NCBI RefSeq assembly: GCF_950295315.1
Contig: NC_080171.1
Location: 115,377,064 to 115,441,063, forward strand
DNA from: Erinaceus europaeus
Lineage: Eukaryota; Chordata; Mammalia; Eulipotyphla; Erinaceidae
DNA: 64,000 nucleotides
Direction: 5' to 3'
Positions within the stretch are counted from its first letter, which is position 1. Every line of letters starts with the position of its first letter. Below the pieces are notes generated by a model, which was given only the letters and a program-made list of their open reading frames with translations, was not told where the DNA came from and did not search any database. This document shows, piece by piece, positions 30,961-41,006 of the stretch. The translations under genes were made by a program, and so were the position numbers.

Positions 30961-31520
30961 TGTGTAAAATTTTTTCTTTAAAAGTCAGAAGATTGGTTGA
31001 TTATATAAAGTCAAGCATACCAATAACATAAATAATAATATTTCCTGTATACTCTGCCAAGTGATACTTATTTTTCTTCTCAGAGCAGTTCTATCCATAT
31101 GGCTGTATAAAATAGGCCATTCATTTCCTAATCAAGATGCCACTTTTTCCTGGCCTTCATAAGAGAAGGGAAGCTGCATAGTGTCTTTCAAATTATCTAT
31201 TAAGAAATCAGCGTCGTAGATGGCAACACGCATTCTAAGAGAACCGGAACAGAATGCAACATATCAGAGTGCAAATACTGAGGATAAGCATTGTAAGATG
31301 ATTACTCATGTTTGGGTTTGTTTTTACTGGGCTACTTGTAATGTATGTTTCTCATTGTAGAACGGAGTCTGAAAGCTGATGGTTGAAAATCCAAATTGAC
31401 TATTGAAATATTTTTCTCCCTAGTAATTTTCATCCACAACATCCCTTCACTGGAACATTCTGGCAATAAACTGATGAAAGTCTAAAACTTTCAAGGTCCA
31501 TGTATATAATTCAGAAGGAA
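30961..31520. other. Unique sequence
   Basis: No repeat or gene recognised. Confidence 0.45.
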
Positions 31521-31750
31521 CATACAAGTACCAGAGTGGCCATGCAGTCAGAGGACCTGGGTTGGAACCTGACTCACTCACTGCTTTTTGTGAATTCTGT
31601 GACTCTGGAATAAAAACATAACCTTCCTTGGCTTCAGTTTCCTTCACTGATAAAGTAGTTACAATCACCTCTTGATGCCTTAAGATTGTCATAGAGATCA
31701 AATACAACAATACGCCTGGAAGTGGCATTCATTTGTAAAGTATGCATTGC
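31521..31750 (+). mobile_element. MIR
   Basis: 'GGACCTGGGTTGGAACCTGACTC', 'TGTGACTCTGG', 'CAGTTTCCTTCACTGATAAAG' and 'GATTGTCATAGAGATCAAAT' follow the MIR consensus over almost its full length, including a B-box-like segment. Confidence 0.75.
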
Positions 31751-31840
31751 TTCTCACTGCTCCCATTTACAATTGATAGCTGAATCTGATTTTGGCTACA
31801 TTAGTAATCCTTGAATTCTATACTCTCAGTATCTCCAGAG

Positions 31841-32233
31841 CAGTGCTTCTCAGCTGGCCATGGATTGTATAACCCAGGCATTTTATTTTATTTATTTATT
31901 TATTTATTTTTAATTTTTTTTTTATTATTAAAGAAAGGATTAATTAACAAAACCATAGGGTAGGAGGGGTACAACTCCACACAATTCCCACCGCCCAATC
32001 TCCATATCCCACACCCTCCCCCGATAGCTTTCCCATTCTCTATCCCTCTGGGAGCATGGACCCAGGGTCATTGAGGGTTGCAGAAGGTAGAAGGACCCAG
32101 GCATTTTATAAATACAATGCCTAAGCCTCATCTCAGACTACTAAATCAGAAGCTTCAAAGGTGGACTTGTGCATTTGCAATTCATAAAGCTCCCCAGGTC
32201 ATTTTAGTGGGCAGACAGGGTTAAGAATTGCTG
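31841..32233 (+). mobile_element. MER5A (hAT-Charlie) split by X
   Basis: Ends CAGTGCTTCTCAG and TTAAGAATTGCTG are near inverted repeats. The inside reads 'CAGACTACTAAATCAGAAGC' and 'TGCATTTGCAATTCATAAAG', classical MER5A text. A non-autonomous DNA transposon, long inactive. Confidence 0.75.
31887..32094 (-). mobile_element. X element 3' end in MER5A
   Basis: Perfect 15-bp target duplication ACCCAGGCATTTTAT at 31872-31886 and 32095-32109. A T-rich tail at left, then 'GGTACAACTCCACACAATTCC' and 'CCCTCTGGGAGCATGGACCC'. Only the last ~200 bp of X is present. Confidence 0.92.
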
Positions 32234-32511
32234 TCTGGATTATCATTGTATATTCCTTAGGTTTAAAATTCAGTCTCTTCTCTTTTCCCATACAGACAAT
32301 GTGTGTACATTCTCTTGGAATACATCACCTTCACATTGCAGTTGAAACAAAAGGCTAAGGCTGAATTCTTAACCTTTTTAATCCTATTCTATTAATAATT
32401 ATCCAGTGATATCATATGTGACAGTGTGAATATCTGGGACCAAATCAATGACTATAATAAAAGTCTTTATTTTTTTAAATCTGTTTTTTAAGCAATATCC
32501 CCCCCCCCCCC

Positions 32512-32615
32512 AGGCAGGGATAGATAGCATAATGGTTATGCAAAGAGACTCTCATGCCTAAGGCTCCAAAGTCCTGCATTCAATCCCCTGCACCACTCAC
32601 TATAAACCAGAGTTT
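32512..32615 (+). mobile_element. SINE-C
   Basis: 'GATAGCATAATGGTTATGCAAA' (tRNA-like A box region), 'GCATTCAATCCCC' (B box), 'CACTATAAACCAGAG'. Same subfamily as 12931 and 34133. Confidence 0.65.
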
Positions 32616-32617
32616 CA

Positions 32618-32851
32618 AATTTATTTATTTGAATAGGACTGAGAGAAATTGAGAGGAAAGGGGATAGAGAGGGACAGAGAGGGATAGAGAGGAAGAGAGA
32701 GGGAGAGAGGGAGAGAGAGAGAGAGAGAGACCTGCAGCCCTGCTTCACTGCTTGTGAAGCTTTTCTCCTCCAGGTGGGAGCAGGGGCTTGAACCATGTCC
32801 ATGTGCATGGTAACATGGACATTTTACCAGATGTGCCACCATATGGTCCCT
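32618..32851 (-). mobile_element. SINE-B
   Basis: 'GAATAGGACTGAGAGAAATTG', long GA block, 'CTGCAGCCCTGCTTCACTGC', 'GGGGCTTGAACCATG' (inverse B box) and 'GTGCCACCATATGGTCCC'. Adjoins the preceding SINE-C. Confidence 0.85.
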
Positions 32852-33011
32852 GAAAGTCTTTAGTTTAGACAAATTATGATTTTGGATTGTCTCAAGTAAA
32901 TCTCCAAAAGAGTTTCAATTCAGATGGCATCATCGTTTTCAAATTAAGAGAAGAAAGACTACAGTGAACACAAAAGTACATGATCTGAGTTCTGCTTCTC
33001 TACTTGTGGCT

Positions 33012-33501
33012 AGTAACTTGTTGTCTAAGTTCATTTCCCACGTCTACGCTCGACCGGACCTGCCAATATACGCGGATATCTTCGCCCACCCTGTTCAACG
33101 CTTGACGTCTCGTCACCCAATCGGGTCCCCTACGCCTACACTGAACTTCTCTGTTCCAGTCTCTTGGAAACAGAGCTGGCAGTCAGCTGAGGTAAAGAAT
33201 AAACACCTCATCACAGACCCCTGCGAGCGTCAACCCGGCTTTGACCTAGCACGTTATGATCGGGCCCTCCTCAATCGCTATCGAACAGGCCATGGTCGGT
33301 GCGCCGCTATGTTCCGTCGCTGGGGAGCCAGAGATGACCCGAAATGCCCCTGCGGCTCCAGACAGACTATGACCCACATAGTCAACGACTGCCACCTCTC
33401 CAGATTCAAAGGAGGTCTCGAAACTTTACATCAGGCTCAACCTGACGCTGTTGACTGGCTACGGAAGAATGGCAAACGCTAGAAGAAGAAGTAACTTGTT
33501 G
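33012..33501 (+). mobile_element. 5'-truncated non-LTR retrotransposon of an unusual lineage
   Basis: The insertion (33024-33489) is bounded by perfect AGTAACTTGTTG copies at 33012-33023 and 33490-33501. It contains only the 3' end of a LINE ORF2. The stop TAG is followed at once by AAGAAGA, so there is essentially no 3' untranslated region and the tail is an AAG/AGA microsatellite, not poly(A). By hand count there are about 30 CpGs in some 460 bp, far above the flanks. Neither L1 nor the X family looks like this. Such C-terminal domains and AAG tails are, as I recall, common in invertebrate LINEs of the CR1/Jockey/RTE-related groups. The clade cannot be fixed without a search. Confidence 0.85.
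33024..33482 (+). CDS. C-terminal fragment of non-LTR reverse transcriptase
   Basis: About 152 codons are open to the TAG at 33480-33482. A further 20 codons upstream, including an ATG at 32964, are host flank read through in frame, so that ATG is not a native start. Numbering from it, R107-T108-G109-H110-G111-R112 precede a zinc knuckle C128-x-C130-x7-H138-x4-C143 with QTM and HIV around the histidine, then a D161-A-V-D-W165 motif near the end. This order is known from the C terminus of several LINE polymerases and lies after the polymerase domain; the catalytic motifs and any endonuclease are absent. It cannot be an active enzyme. No frameshift or stop is seen. Confidence 0.8.
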   Translation, partial: SKFISHVYARPDLPIYADIFAHPVQRLTSRHPIGSPTPTLNFSVPVSWKQSWQSAEVKNKHLITDPCERQPGFDLARYDRALLNRYRTGHGRCAAMFRRWGARDDPKCPCGSRQTMTHIVNDCHLSRFKGGLETLHQAQPDAVDWLRKNGKR

Positions 33502-34063
33502 GAAGATAATAACTTATAACTCCCCAAACAAAGGAGTTCTGGGTGAGGGTCATTTCCTTTTTACTCATGAACATCTGCAAACAAACAAACACCAAGAATT
33601 CCAGTGAGAAGTCCAGTACCAGGCTACCAACTCTGCTCTGCTGTTTCTTTGCCATCTGATAATGAGATTCCTGGACTGTCTCCAATGCACTCGGTCAGCA
33701 AGTATTTTCTGAGTTTCCCGGGTATTTCCGGGCCTCGTGAATAAAGAACTGCTCAGGTGGTAAGATCTCCGTGGGTCTAGAGGCTGATCATGTATGAAAC
33801 GTGAAAGAGACAGGGTCTCATCAACCAGGATTCCATTATGGATTAAATGGGAAAGGTTACAAATATTATAAATTTTTAGAAGAAAAGAAATCACTGAGAA
33901 TTTTCTATTTCTAATTGTGCTGACAACACAAGAACAATTCAGTCCCGTGGATACAAATAGCAGAACTAAAAATTATTCTCTGAGATTGAAGTTATTTACA
34001 GAAAATACAGGGTGAGCTTGCTGTGCCCCCAAATCATGGGGTAAAAACATGCTTTTTTCTTTC
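33502..34063. other. Unique sequence
   Basis: Host sequence right of the LINE insertion. Nothing coding recognised. Confidence 0.5.
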
Positions 34064-34080
34064 ACTTGGTGAGGTAATAA

Positions 34081-34256
34081 TTAGATATAGTTTTATTTTC
34101 CATTTTTATGTTTTATACAGTTATGCATGTATTTATTTTTTTACTAGAGTACTGCTCAGCTCTGGTTTACGGTGGTTGGGAGGGGGGATTGAACCTGGGG
34201 CTTCAGAGCTTCAGGCATGAGAGTCTCTTTGCATAACCATTATGCTATCTACCTCT
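34081..34256 (-). mobile_element. SINE-C with target duplication
   Basis: Flanks GATATAGTTTTATTTTC (34064-34080) and GATATAATTTTATTTTC (34257-34273), one mismatch. 'CTGCTCAGCTCTGGTTTACGG', 'GGGGATTGAACCTGGGG' and 'ATAACCATTATGCTATCTACC'. A T-rich tail segment lies at left. Confidence 0.72.
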
Positions 34257-34483
34257 GATATAATTTTATTTTCTAAAAAATTTTAACACAAAGGAGGGAA
34301 TTGAACATTTAAAAATATACAATGCGGGCAGGGGTAGGTAAAAAAAAAATTGAAAAAAAAATACAATACACTACTTGAGTGACATATTTGAAAATACTTT
34401 CCTTGTTTGAAGCCCCATTTGTGAATATATATATAAATATTATATATAAATATTATTGTGAATATATATAAATATTATATAAT

Positions 34484-34761
34484 ATTTATTTATTTATTCC
34501 CTTTTGTTGCCTTTGTTGTTTTAATGTTGTAGTTAGTAGTTATTATTGTTGTTGTTGATGTCATCATTGTTAGATAGGACAGAGAGAAATGGAGAGAGGA
34601 GGGGAAGACAGAGAGGGGGAGAGAAAGACAGACACCTGCAGACCTGCTTCACCACCTGTGAAGTGACTCCCCTGCAGGTGGGGAGCCGGGGGCTCAAACC
34701 GGGATCCTTATGCTGGTCCTTGAGCCGCCTGCACTTAACCTGCTGCGATACCACCTGACTC
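34484..34761 (-). mobile_element. SINE-A without 3' domain
   Basis: 'TTATTTATTCCCTTTTGTTGCC' to 'GATACCACCTGACTCC'. The word TTGTGAATATAT occurs before the AT-rich tail (from 34457) and after the SINE, a likely target duplication. AT-rich repeats precede it at about 34425-34480. Confidence 0.92.
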
Positions 34762-34808
34762 CTTGTGAATATATTTTTAATAGGCTACTAGAAAATAAAG
34801 AATAAAGA

Positions 34809-35008
34809 GGCCAGGCAGTGGTGCTTCTGGCTAAGCACACACATTACAGTGCACAAGGACACAGGTTCAAGCCTCCGGTCCCCACCTGCAGGGAGAAAGC
34901 TTCATGAGTGGTGAAACAGGGCTGCAGGTGTCTGTCTCTTGCTCCCCCTTCAATTTCTCTCTGTCTCTATTCAGTAATAAATAAACTTAAAAAATAATAA
35001 AAATATAA
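34809..35008 (+). mobile_element. SINE-B
   Basis: 'GGCCAGGCAGTGGTGCTTC', 'AGGTTCAAGCCTCC' (B box), 'CTGTCTCTATTCAGTAATAAA' end and A-rich tail. Confidence 0.88.
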
Positions 35009-35670
35009 ATATATACAAAAAAATGAATCAGTAGATTTGCTTCTGTCTCCAAAAAAACATTTTATCTCTAAAATTTCTGTGTAAAAACTTATATCTCCAA
35101 TTGGCTCATTTAGAGCAGAGAAGCCCAATGTGAATTTATTTGAAAGGGGAGGAATAAGGAGACATCAACCAGGGGTAAGAAGGAAGGCTCAGAGGTATCC
35201 TCAAACACACCGACACCTTTTCGAAGAAATGCCACCAGCGGCTTCAACCTCAAGCAGGAATGAGTATCTTTTCACAGTATTTTCATGAAGCTTCTTGCCA
35301 TTTCACTAGAGTAGAAAGACAAGAAAGTTATTCTTGTGGAAATACTACTCTATAGGTGGATAATGTCAGACTATGGCCTCCTCAAGAAAGGAATGTGATT
35401 TTTGTTTCTGGACTGCAGATCTAATGTGTAAATAAAGAACTTTAAACAACAGACAACCATTTCCAGAACCAATTGGCTGCTTTGCCTAAGGGTATCTAGC
35501 ACAGCCTCTGCTACTGGCTCGTGCTCACCAAATATTTGCAGGGGAGTGAACGTAAGATCATCTAACTCTGTCCACAATTGTATTATTAATCATGAACTGC
35601 CCCACAAATTGATTTTAAAAAAAGAAAAAGACCATTTAACACATAATTCTGGAATGTGATGCTGAGGGTG
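35009..35670. other. Unique sequence, possible ancient repeat on minus strand
   Basis: Minus-strand text near 35480-35550 (CAAATATTTGGTGAGCAC ... GCTGTGCTAGATACC) recalls old MIR/L2-type repeats. No gene seen. Confidence 0.35.
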
Positions 35671-35700
35671 GGGGTCCTCAAAGTGTGGGTCCTGAACCAA

Positions 35701-35754
35701 AAGCTTCCGAGATCAGACGAGATCGGGCATGTTCAGGGTGGTATGGCCGTAGAC
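35701..35754 (-). pseudogene. 5S rRNA retropseudogene, 3'-truncated
   Basis: On the minus strand these 54 bases match the first 54 nt of mammalian 5S rRNA (GTCTACGGCCATACCACCC ... CTCGGAAGCT). I count two internal differences from the human gene, both at a CpG (G to A, C to T), plus the last base. The direct repeats CCTGAACCAAAAGC (35691-35704, 35754-35767), themselves MER5A sequence, flank it. There is no A tail. This is the pattern of a tailless, 3'-truncated retropseudogene. It lacks the internal promoter region, so it is not expressed as 5S. Confidence 0.85.
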
Positions 35755-35776
35755 CTGAACCAAAAGCATCAGCATC

Positions 35777-36403
35777 CTTGACCCAGATTTCCAGCCCTTT
35801 TTCCAGCCATGACATCATCTGCCCAGACAATAACTTGGATCCACCTGCATATCAGAGGTCAGGCTCAGGAAAAAACTAGTATAGTCATGGGCCCTTTGGA
35901 ATATAACTAAAATAGGCCTACTGGCTATCTTCTAAAAGGACACCCTAAATCTTCATCTGCAATATTCCAGCCTTTAGGTTTATGATTAGTCAACAATTTG
36001 TTTGGCTTTATATGTTAACTCTTCTTTCAGCCACCAGGTTCCAGATGCTACCATGATGCCAACCGGACTTCCCTGGGCAGAAGACCCTACCAATGTCTCC
36101 TAGAGCCCCGCTTTCCCAGAGCCTTGCCCCACTAGGGAAAGAGAGAGACAGGCTGAGAGTATGTATCGACCTGTCAACACCCATGTTCAGCGGGGAAGCA
36201 ATTACAGAAGCCAGACCATCAACCTTCTGCACCCCATAATGACCCTGGGTCCATACTCCCAGAGGGATAAAGAATAGAAAAGCTATCAGGGGAGGGGATG
36301 GGATATGGAGTTCTGGTGGTGGGAACTGTGTGGAGTTGTACCCCTCTTATCCTTTGGTTTTGTCAGTGTTTCCTTTTTATAAATAAAAATGAAAAAAAAA
36401 AAA
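35777..36403 (+). mobile_element. X element in MER5A
   Basis: 'CCCTTTTTCCAGCCATGAC', 'CCACTAGGGAAAGAGAGAG', 'CAGAGGGATAAAGAATAG', 'GTTGTACCCCTCTTATCC', ending TAAATAAAAATGA and A12. A 5'-truncated copy of about 620 bp. Confidence 0.85.
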
Positions 36404-36523
36404 GCAAAATTTTCAGGCCCATTTCAGATCTCCTGAATCAGAAACTGGGTGTGGGAACAATAATTGTGCTTGCCAGTGCACTTCAGGAAATCCTGATGTG
36501 TACTAGATCTTGAGAACTGCTGA

Positions 36524-39500
36524 CCTAGAAAGAGGTAGTGTTTCAGAGTAATAATAATAATAACAATAATAATAAAATCTCCATGAAGAAAATGCACATG
36601 GATCTTCAGAATCTGCAATCCCTTGTCTCTTTTAAGTAGATGTTAGTAATGCTAGAGGAATGGGGACACGTGCATAAACAGAGGTCCACCCTAGTTGTCT
36701 AAGCATACACCCTGTTTCCAGGTTGGCGTGTGTGAGTGTTACATGCTGGAGTTCAGATGTGCGGTTGTGAGTGCACACGTGTGTGTCACTGGTTTGTGCA
36801 TGAATACAGGATCAGAAAGTATATAGCGCTTCAACTGAACCATTGTGAAAATTTAAAGAGAAAAACAGCATGCTGGGAAACATTTCCTGAAATTTCCTTG
36901 TAAAAAAACAAAAAGTGCAATCATGCCATACACTTATTTTCCTATAAAGACAAAGATCCACATTGTCCGGGGAACAGAGCCTCAGGGAAGACTTCCCCTA
37001 GTTCCCTAACTAGGCCTTCTTTCTGATGTAGTTCTTAATTATTTTTTAGCAGTTCACTATTAAAAAAAAAAAAAAAAACAACGTGACTGAGTTAACTGCC
37101 TCCCTCTTAAGCATTCTCATTTCTGCTCATTGTACACGAAGGTCTGAAATTTGAAAGAATTCCACTGGCTATAATAAATAAATGGGCCCTTCTGTATTTT
37201 GAGCTTCTTCGGTTTCCATTTGGACTCAAAAATTCATTTTCATCTATAGTACAGAATCTAAAACATAGAGCTACATTAATAAAATGAATTAAACATTTTT
37301 AGGGACTATGGAACCAAAATATCTTAATGATCCAAAGAGAACTCTACTACGATTACACGCTCTTCTGCCCAGTTCTCCTCTGTAGTGTTTTATTTTGACT
37401 GAGTGTAAGTTCCTTTTGACTTCATTTCAGAGCCAGTGAGAACATTTCAGATAACTAAGGTCAGGAGGGTTTTTAGGTGCTAAAGGAGGTACTGATGAAT
37501 AAAGCATGGGTGCGTGTGCGTGCGTGCGTGCGTGCGTGCGCGTGCGTGTGTGTGTGCATATGCACACGTGCGAGTGTGGGGGAATTTCTACTTTGAATTC
37601 TTCTACATGTATTTTAGTTAAAGCAAGAGGCCAGTTCATCTTTTGTAATTACTTTAATACATTGCATAATATTTTCATGAGACTGTGTCTGTTATGTGGT
37701 TTTTACTTCTGCCATATCTGAAGGATATAAAAAGCATATCCATCTATTTAAGCCTGGGAAGATATAACCCACAGCCCCAAGTGTCCTGGCTTCTCTACCT
37801 TGTGCAGGTCAATGAGTAAAGAACAATTGAAAGATTTTGGGAAAGCAAACCTTTTCTTCTTGAAGCCAGACTGCACACCTCCTAGTTGAAATCCTAAGGG
37901 TTTAGAATAGTCAGATGAAACATCAAAGCCTTTTCTCTATATTCCCAATTTGGAAAATACTTCTCCTTAGCTGATGTTCTTATTTTCTCTCTCTCACCTC
38001 AGTTAAAGTGACCCACTTCTTTGAATAGTAGTATGCCAAACAAATTCATAAAAAAATTAAGACACTACTTATTACCCTTTGTAGGAAGGACAAAAGGGAG
38101 GAAGTGGGGAGAGAGTGAGATTTCACACTCTGAAATGTCCCTTACAATGGTAAAACTGCTATCACAATCTGACTTCATATGTACAGGAAGAAAAAGACTG
38201 GATACTTTTTTTCAACTGCTAGATGACAACAATTTTAGCCTTAAGGCATTCTCCACTTTTCAATTTTCAATCATCTCAATTAATCAGCCGTTCAGGTATC
38301 AGCTAGCTTATGCATTATAAAATATTTGTTTATGATCAAGTTCTGTAAGAGAAGCAGCAGGGACAATCTGATGGTTTGGTGGACAAGTACATTAAGGAGG
38401 AAGTGAGTTTGCAGATACTGTATTAGCTAACTTTCAGTTCCCCTGGTTAATTTGTCCCCCTGGCTTGGTTCAACGTTGCAATATTTTTTTCCCAACATAG
38501 GGCTTATTATTCTTTAATGTATTACTAGAATCTGCAATCTACACATAACTTAACACTAGACTGTGTTAAATAACAGATATTTTGGGTGATGTAGCAATTG
38601 TGCTTACATTTGGAGAGAATCTGGAAGAACAGTTGTCTGCATCAGTAAAATTCATCACTAAAATGAAATGTTTTAATTTTCCTAATGGGCTTTGTAGGGG
38701 TGGGGGTGGGAGGAAAAGCAAGTATGCTTTTGAAAGATAATCTCCTGGAAGAGGAAGTCTGTACAGAGGCTTAATCAAATCTGGGGCAGAAGTTATGTTG
38801 CCAAAATTACTAATCAAAATGACCCTTCTTGCTCAGCAGAGCATTAATAAGTGTGGATGCCCTTTACCTGGAGTAAGAAGTTAATTCTGGAGTCAGGCAT
38901 ATCTGTTCCTTCTCCACTCTCTTATCTAGACATTAAAGGCTTGTGAGAGTGCCCCCCCAAACCCTGGAGGTACTGTTATTTACCACTGAAGATAACAGAT
39001 TAGTGCAGCATACAGTGATAAAAGGGGGCAGGAAAGCTGGTACCAGATTTGTTCCTGATGCATTAGAAATGAGGCCCCGTGACAAACTCCTGCTCTCTCT
39101 CCAGAGGAGCTGATGTATTGACTAGACAGGTGGATATTAGGTACTCAGGCTGTCTGGGTGCTATGGAAATCACGTTGAGTGCATTTGACCATCGGCAACG
39201 GGGCCAGACAAGCACGAGGCTCATTCTTATTCCAGCCAGGGAAGGGGCCTTGTCTGCATTTGCTGTTTTGCTGAAAGGGTGCCATATTTGTCAGCTCAGC
39301 CATGTGTAAGATAAGCTCTGTTCTCGTTATCTAATATTTCGCTAGGCTGTAGCACCAAAGGATAAGGACAATTTAAGTACCCACGTGGGCTAGAAAGCTT
39401 GAATGCCGGCAGGTCCAGCACAAAGCCTAAAGCCTGAACCAGGGAAGGTTTACAGTGGAAGTTAATCACTTCATTTGAAAAGAAAGCTCAGAGGAGTCTG

Positions 39501-40006
39501 GACAAACAATTACAATCTGTCCTGGTTACACAATGCATCTGCAGACAGAGCCCAAGGCACCTGTTGCAATGTTACCTTCAGACCAGTTCTTCACTTTATC
39601 CTCTGCATAAGCGTACTTTATCCTCAATTAAAGAGAATTAAAAGAAGCAGAGGTTGTAACTATGGGTCTGGTGTGAAAGAGGAATAAGTACGAGGGGTGG
39701 TCATGCCTGTAGTTCTCTCTCCACTAGTCACCCACTGACCCTCCATTTATTAAAGCGTCATAAATAACAGGCACTGTGACAGACGGAGAGAACAGGATGG
39801 GCAAGGTCCTGTTCCTCCCAGTTAGCTTTTCACAAAGAAAACTGGAGTTGGGGGCAAGGAGAGCATAAACTGAGAGTTCCTGACCAACTGGCAAGGACTG
39901 TAGTACAGACATTATGGTACACAGTCTAAGCCACAAGAAAAGGAGAATGCAGGGAGGCTTCCTGGAAGAGGTGGTCACTAATCTGAGTCTTAAAAATTTA
40001 AGTAAG
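36524..40006. other. Repeat-poor unique island
   Basis: About 3.5 kb without any recognised SINE, LINE or X, the longest such stretch after 8986-12493. It holds an (AAT)n patch at 36550-36575, A16 near 37063 and a GT/GC tract at 37505-37575. The part at 39060-39420 is the most complex and least decayed looking. No frame has a recognisable domain, including the 99-codon one at 38021-38320. Confidence 0.5.
37505..37575. repeat. (GTGC)n/(GT)n microsatellite
   Basis: GTGC units then GT, with a partial palindrome GTGTGCATATGCACAC around 37550-37565, an alternating purine-pyrimidine tract. Confidence 0.9.
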
Positions 40007-40510
40007 AGGAGTCAGGTTGGCAGCATACCTGTCTGAGGGCACATGTAACCATGAGCAAGGACCTGGGTTCAAGCCCCCAGTCCCCACCTATAAGGGAGAA
40101 GAAGCTTCACAAGTAGTAAGGCACTTCTGCAGGTGTTTCCCATTCACTATCCCCTCTCCTCTCAATTTCTTTTTTAAAAAATATTTATTTATTTATTCCC
40201 TTTTGTTGCCCTTGTTTTATTATTGTAGTTATTATTGCTCTTGTTATTGATGATGTCGTCATTGTTGGATAGGACAGAGAGAAATGGAGAGAGGAGGGGA
40301 AGACAGAGAGGGGGAGAGAAAGACAGACACCCGCAGACCTGCTTCACCGCCTGTGAAGCGACTCCCCTGCAGGTGGGGAGCCGGGGGCTCCAACCGGGAT
40401 CCTTACACCAGTCCTTGTGCTTTGTGGGCCACCTGTGCTTAACCGGCTGCGCTACTGCCTGGCTCCCCCTCTCAATTTCTATCTGTCCTATCAAATAAAA
40501 AGATTAAGTA
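40007..40510 (+). mobile_element. SINE-B split by SINE-A
   Basis: 'GGGTTCAAGCCCCCAGTCCCC' (B box) on the left. After the inner SINE it resumes with 'CCTCTCAATTTCTATCTGTCC' and an AAATAAAAAG tail. Confidence 0.85.
40171..40467 (-). mobile_element. SINE-A inside SINE-B
   Basis: Target duplication CCTCTCAATTTCT at 40158-40170 and 40468-40480. No 3' domain. 'GATGATGTCGTCATTGTTGG' to 'GCGCTACTGCCTGGCTCCC'. The inverse B box has one change (GGCTCCAACCGGG). Confidence 0.95.
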
Positions 40511-40810
40511 GGGGCCAGGTGGTGGTGCACTGGGTTAAGTGCACATAATATGAAGTGCAAGGACCTGCACAAGGATCCTAGTTTGAGACCCTGGTTCCCC
40601 ACCTGCAAGGGGCGGGGGGATCACTTTACAAGCGGTCAAGCAGGTCTGTAGGTGTCTCTCTTTCTCTTTCTCTTTCTCCCTCTCTATCCTCCCCATCTCT
40701 TTCAATTTCTCTCTGTTCTATCCAATAAAATGGAAAAAATGGCCGCCAGGAGCAGTGGATTCATAGCCCCAACGATAGCCCTGGAGGCAAAAAAATAAAA
40801 TAAAATTTAA
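40511..40810 (+). mobile_element. SINE-A variant, short middle
   Basis: 'GGGGCCAGGTGGTGGTGCAC', 'AGTTTGAGACCCTGG', 3' domain 'GCCGCCAGGAGCAGTGG ... CCTGGAGGC', tail (AAAAT)n. Confidence 0.9.
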
Positions 40811-41006
40811 CAAAAATGTAAATAAAAATTAACCTGATGTTTAAGAGACTGTACTAATGTGTCAACATTTGTCCTGTAATCACCATTTCTCTCATAAAAA
40901 TGAGTTTTAAAAAAATACATGTGTGTGTATGTATTCTCACCCAATAATGGCATTACAGAAGCAAATATCTTATTTCAGTTGTTTAATAAATTTTAAAATG
41001 AGAACT

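Larger units (their letters stand above)
35671..36523 (+). mobile_element. MER5A split by two insertions
   Basis: Left part 'GTCCTCAAAGTGTGGGTCC' and 'AGCATCAGCATCC'; right part 'CTGAATCAGAAACTGGG' through 'AGATCTTGAGAACTGCTG'. Both fit MER5A consensus order. Between them lie a 5S-derived insertion and an X element. A few consensus bases at the X junction are missing. Confidence 0.75.

Noticed and set aside
32964..33023. ATG at 32964 as the true start of the reverse-transcriptase-like frame
   Set aside because: It lies in host DNA left of the target duplication; the first 20 codons are not part of the element.
35701..35754. Functional 5S rRNA gene
   Set aside because: Only the first 54 nt are present; the internal promoter region and terminator are missing.
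37505..37575. Regulatory Z-DNA element
   Set aside because: The alternating tract could form Z-DNA, but such GT/GC repeats are common and nothing ties it to a gene.
38021..38320. 99-codon open frame in the repeat-poor island
   Set aside because: AT-rich composition, no domain, no start context or partner exons visible; chance is likely.
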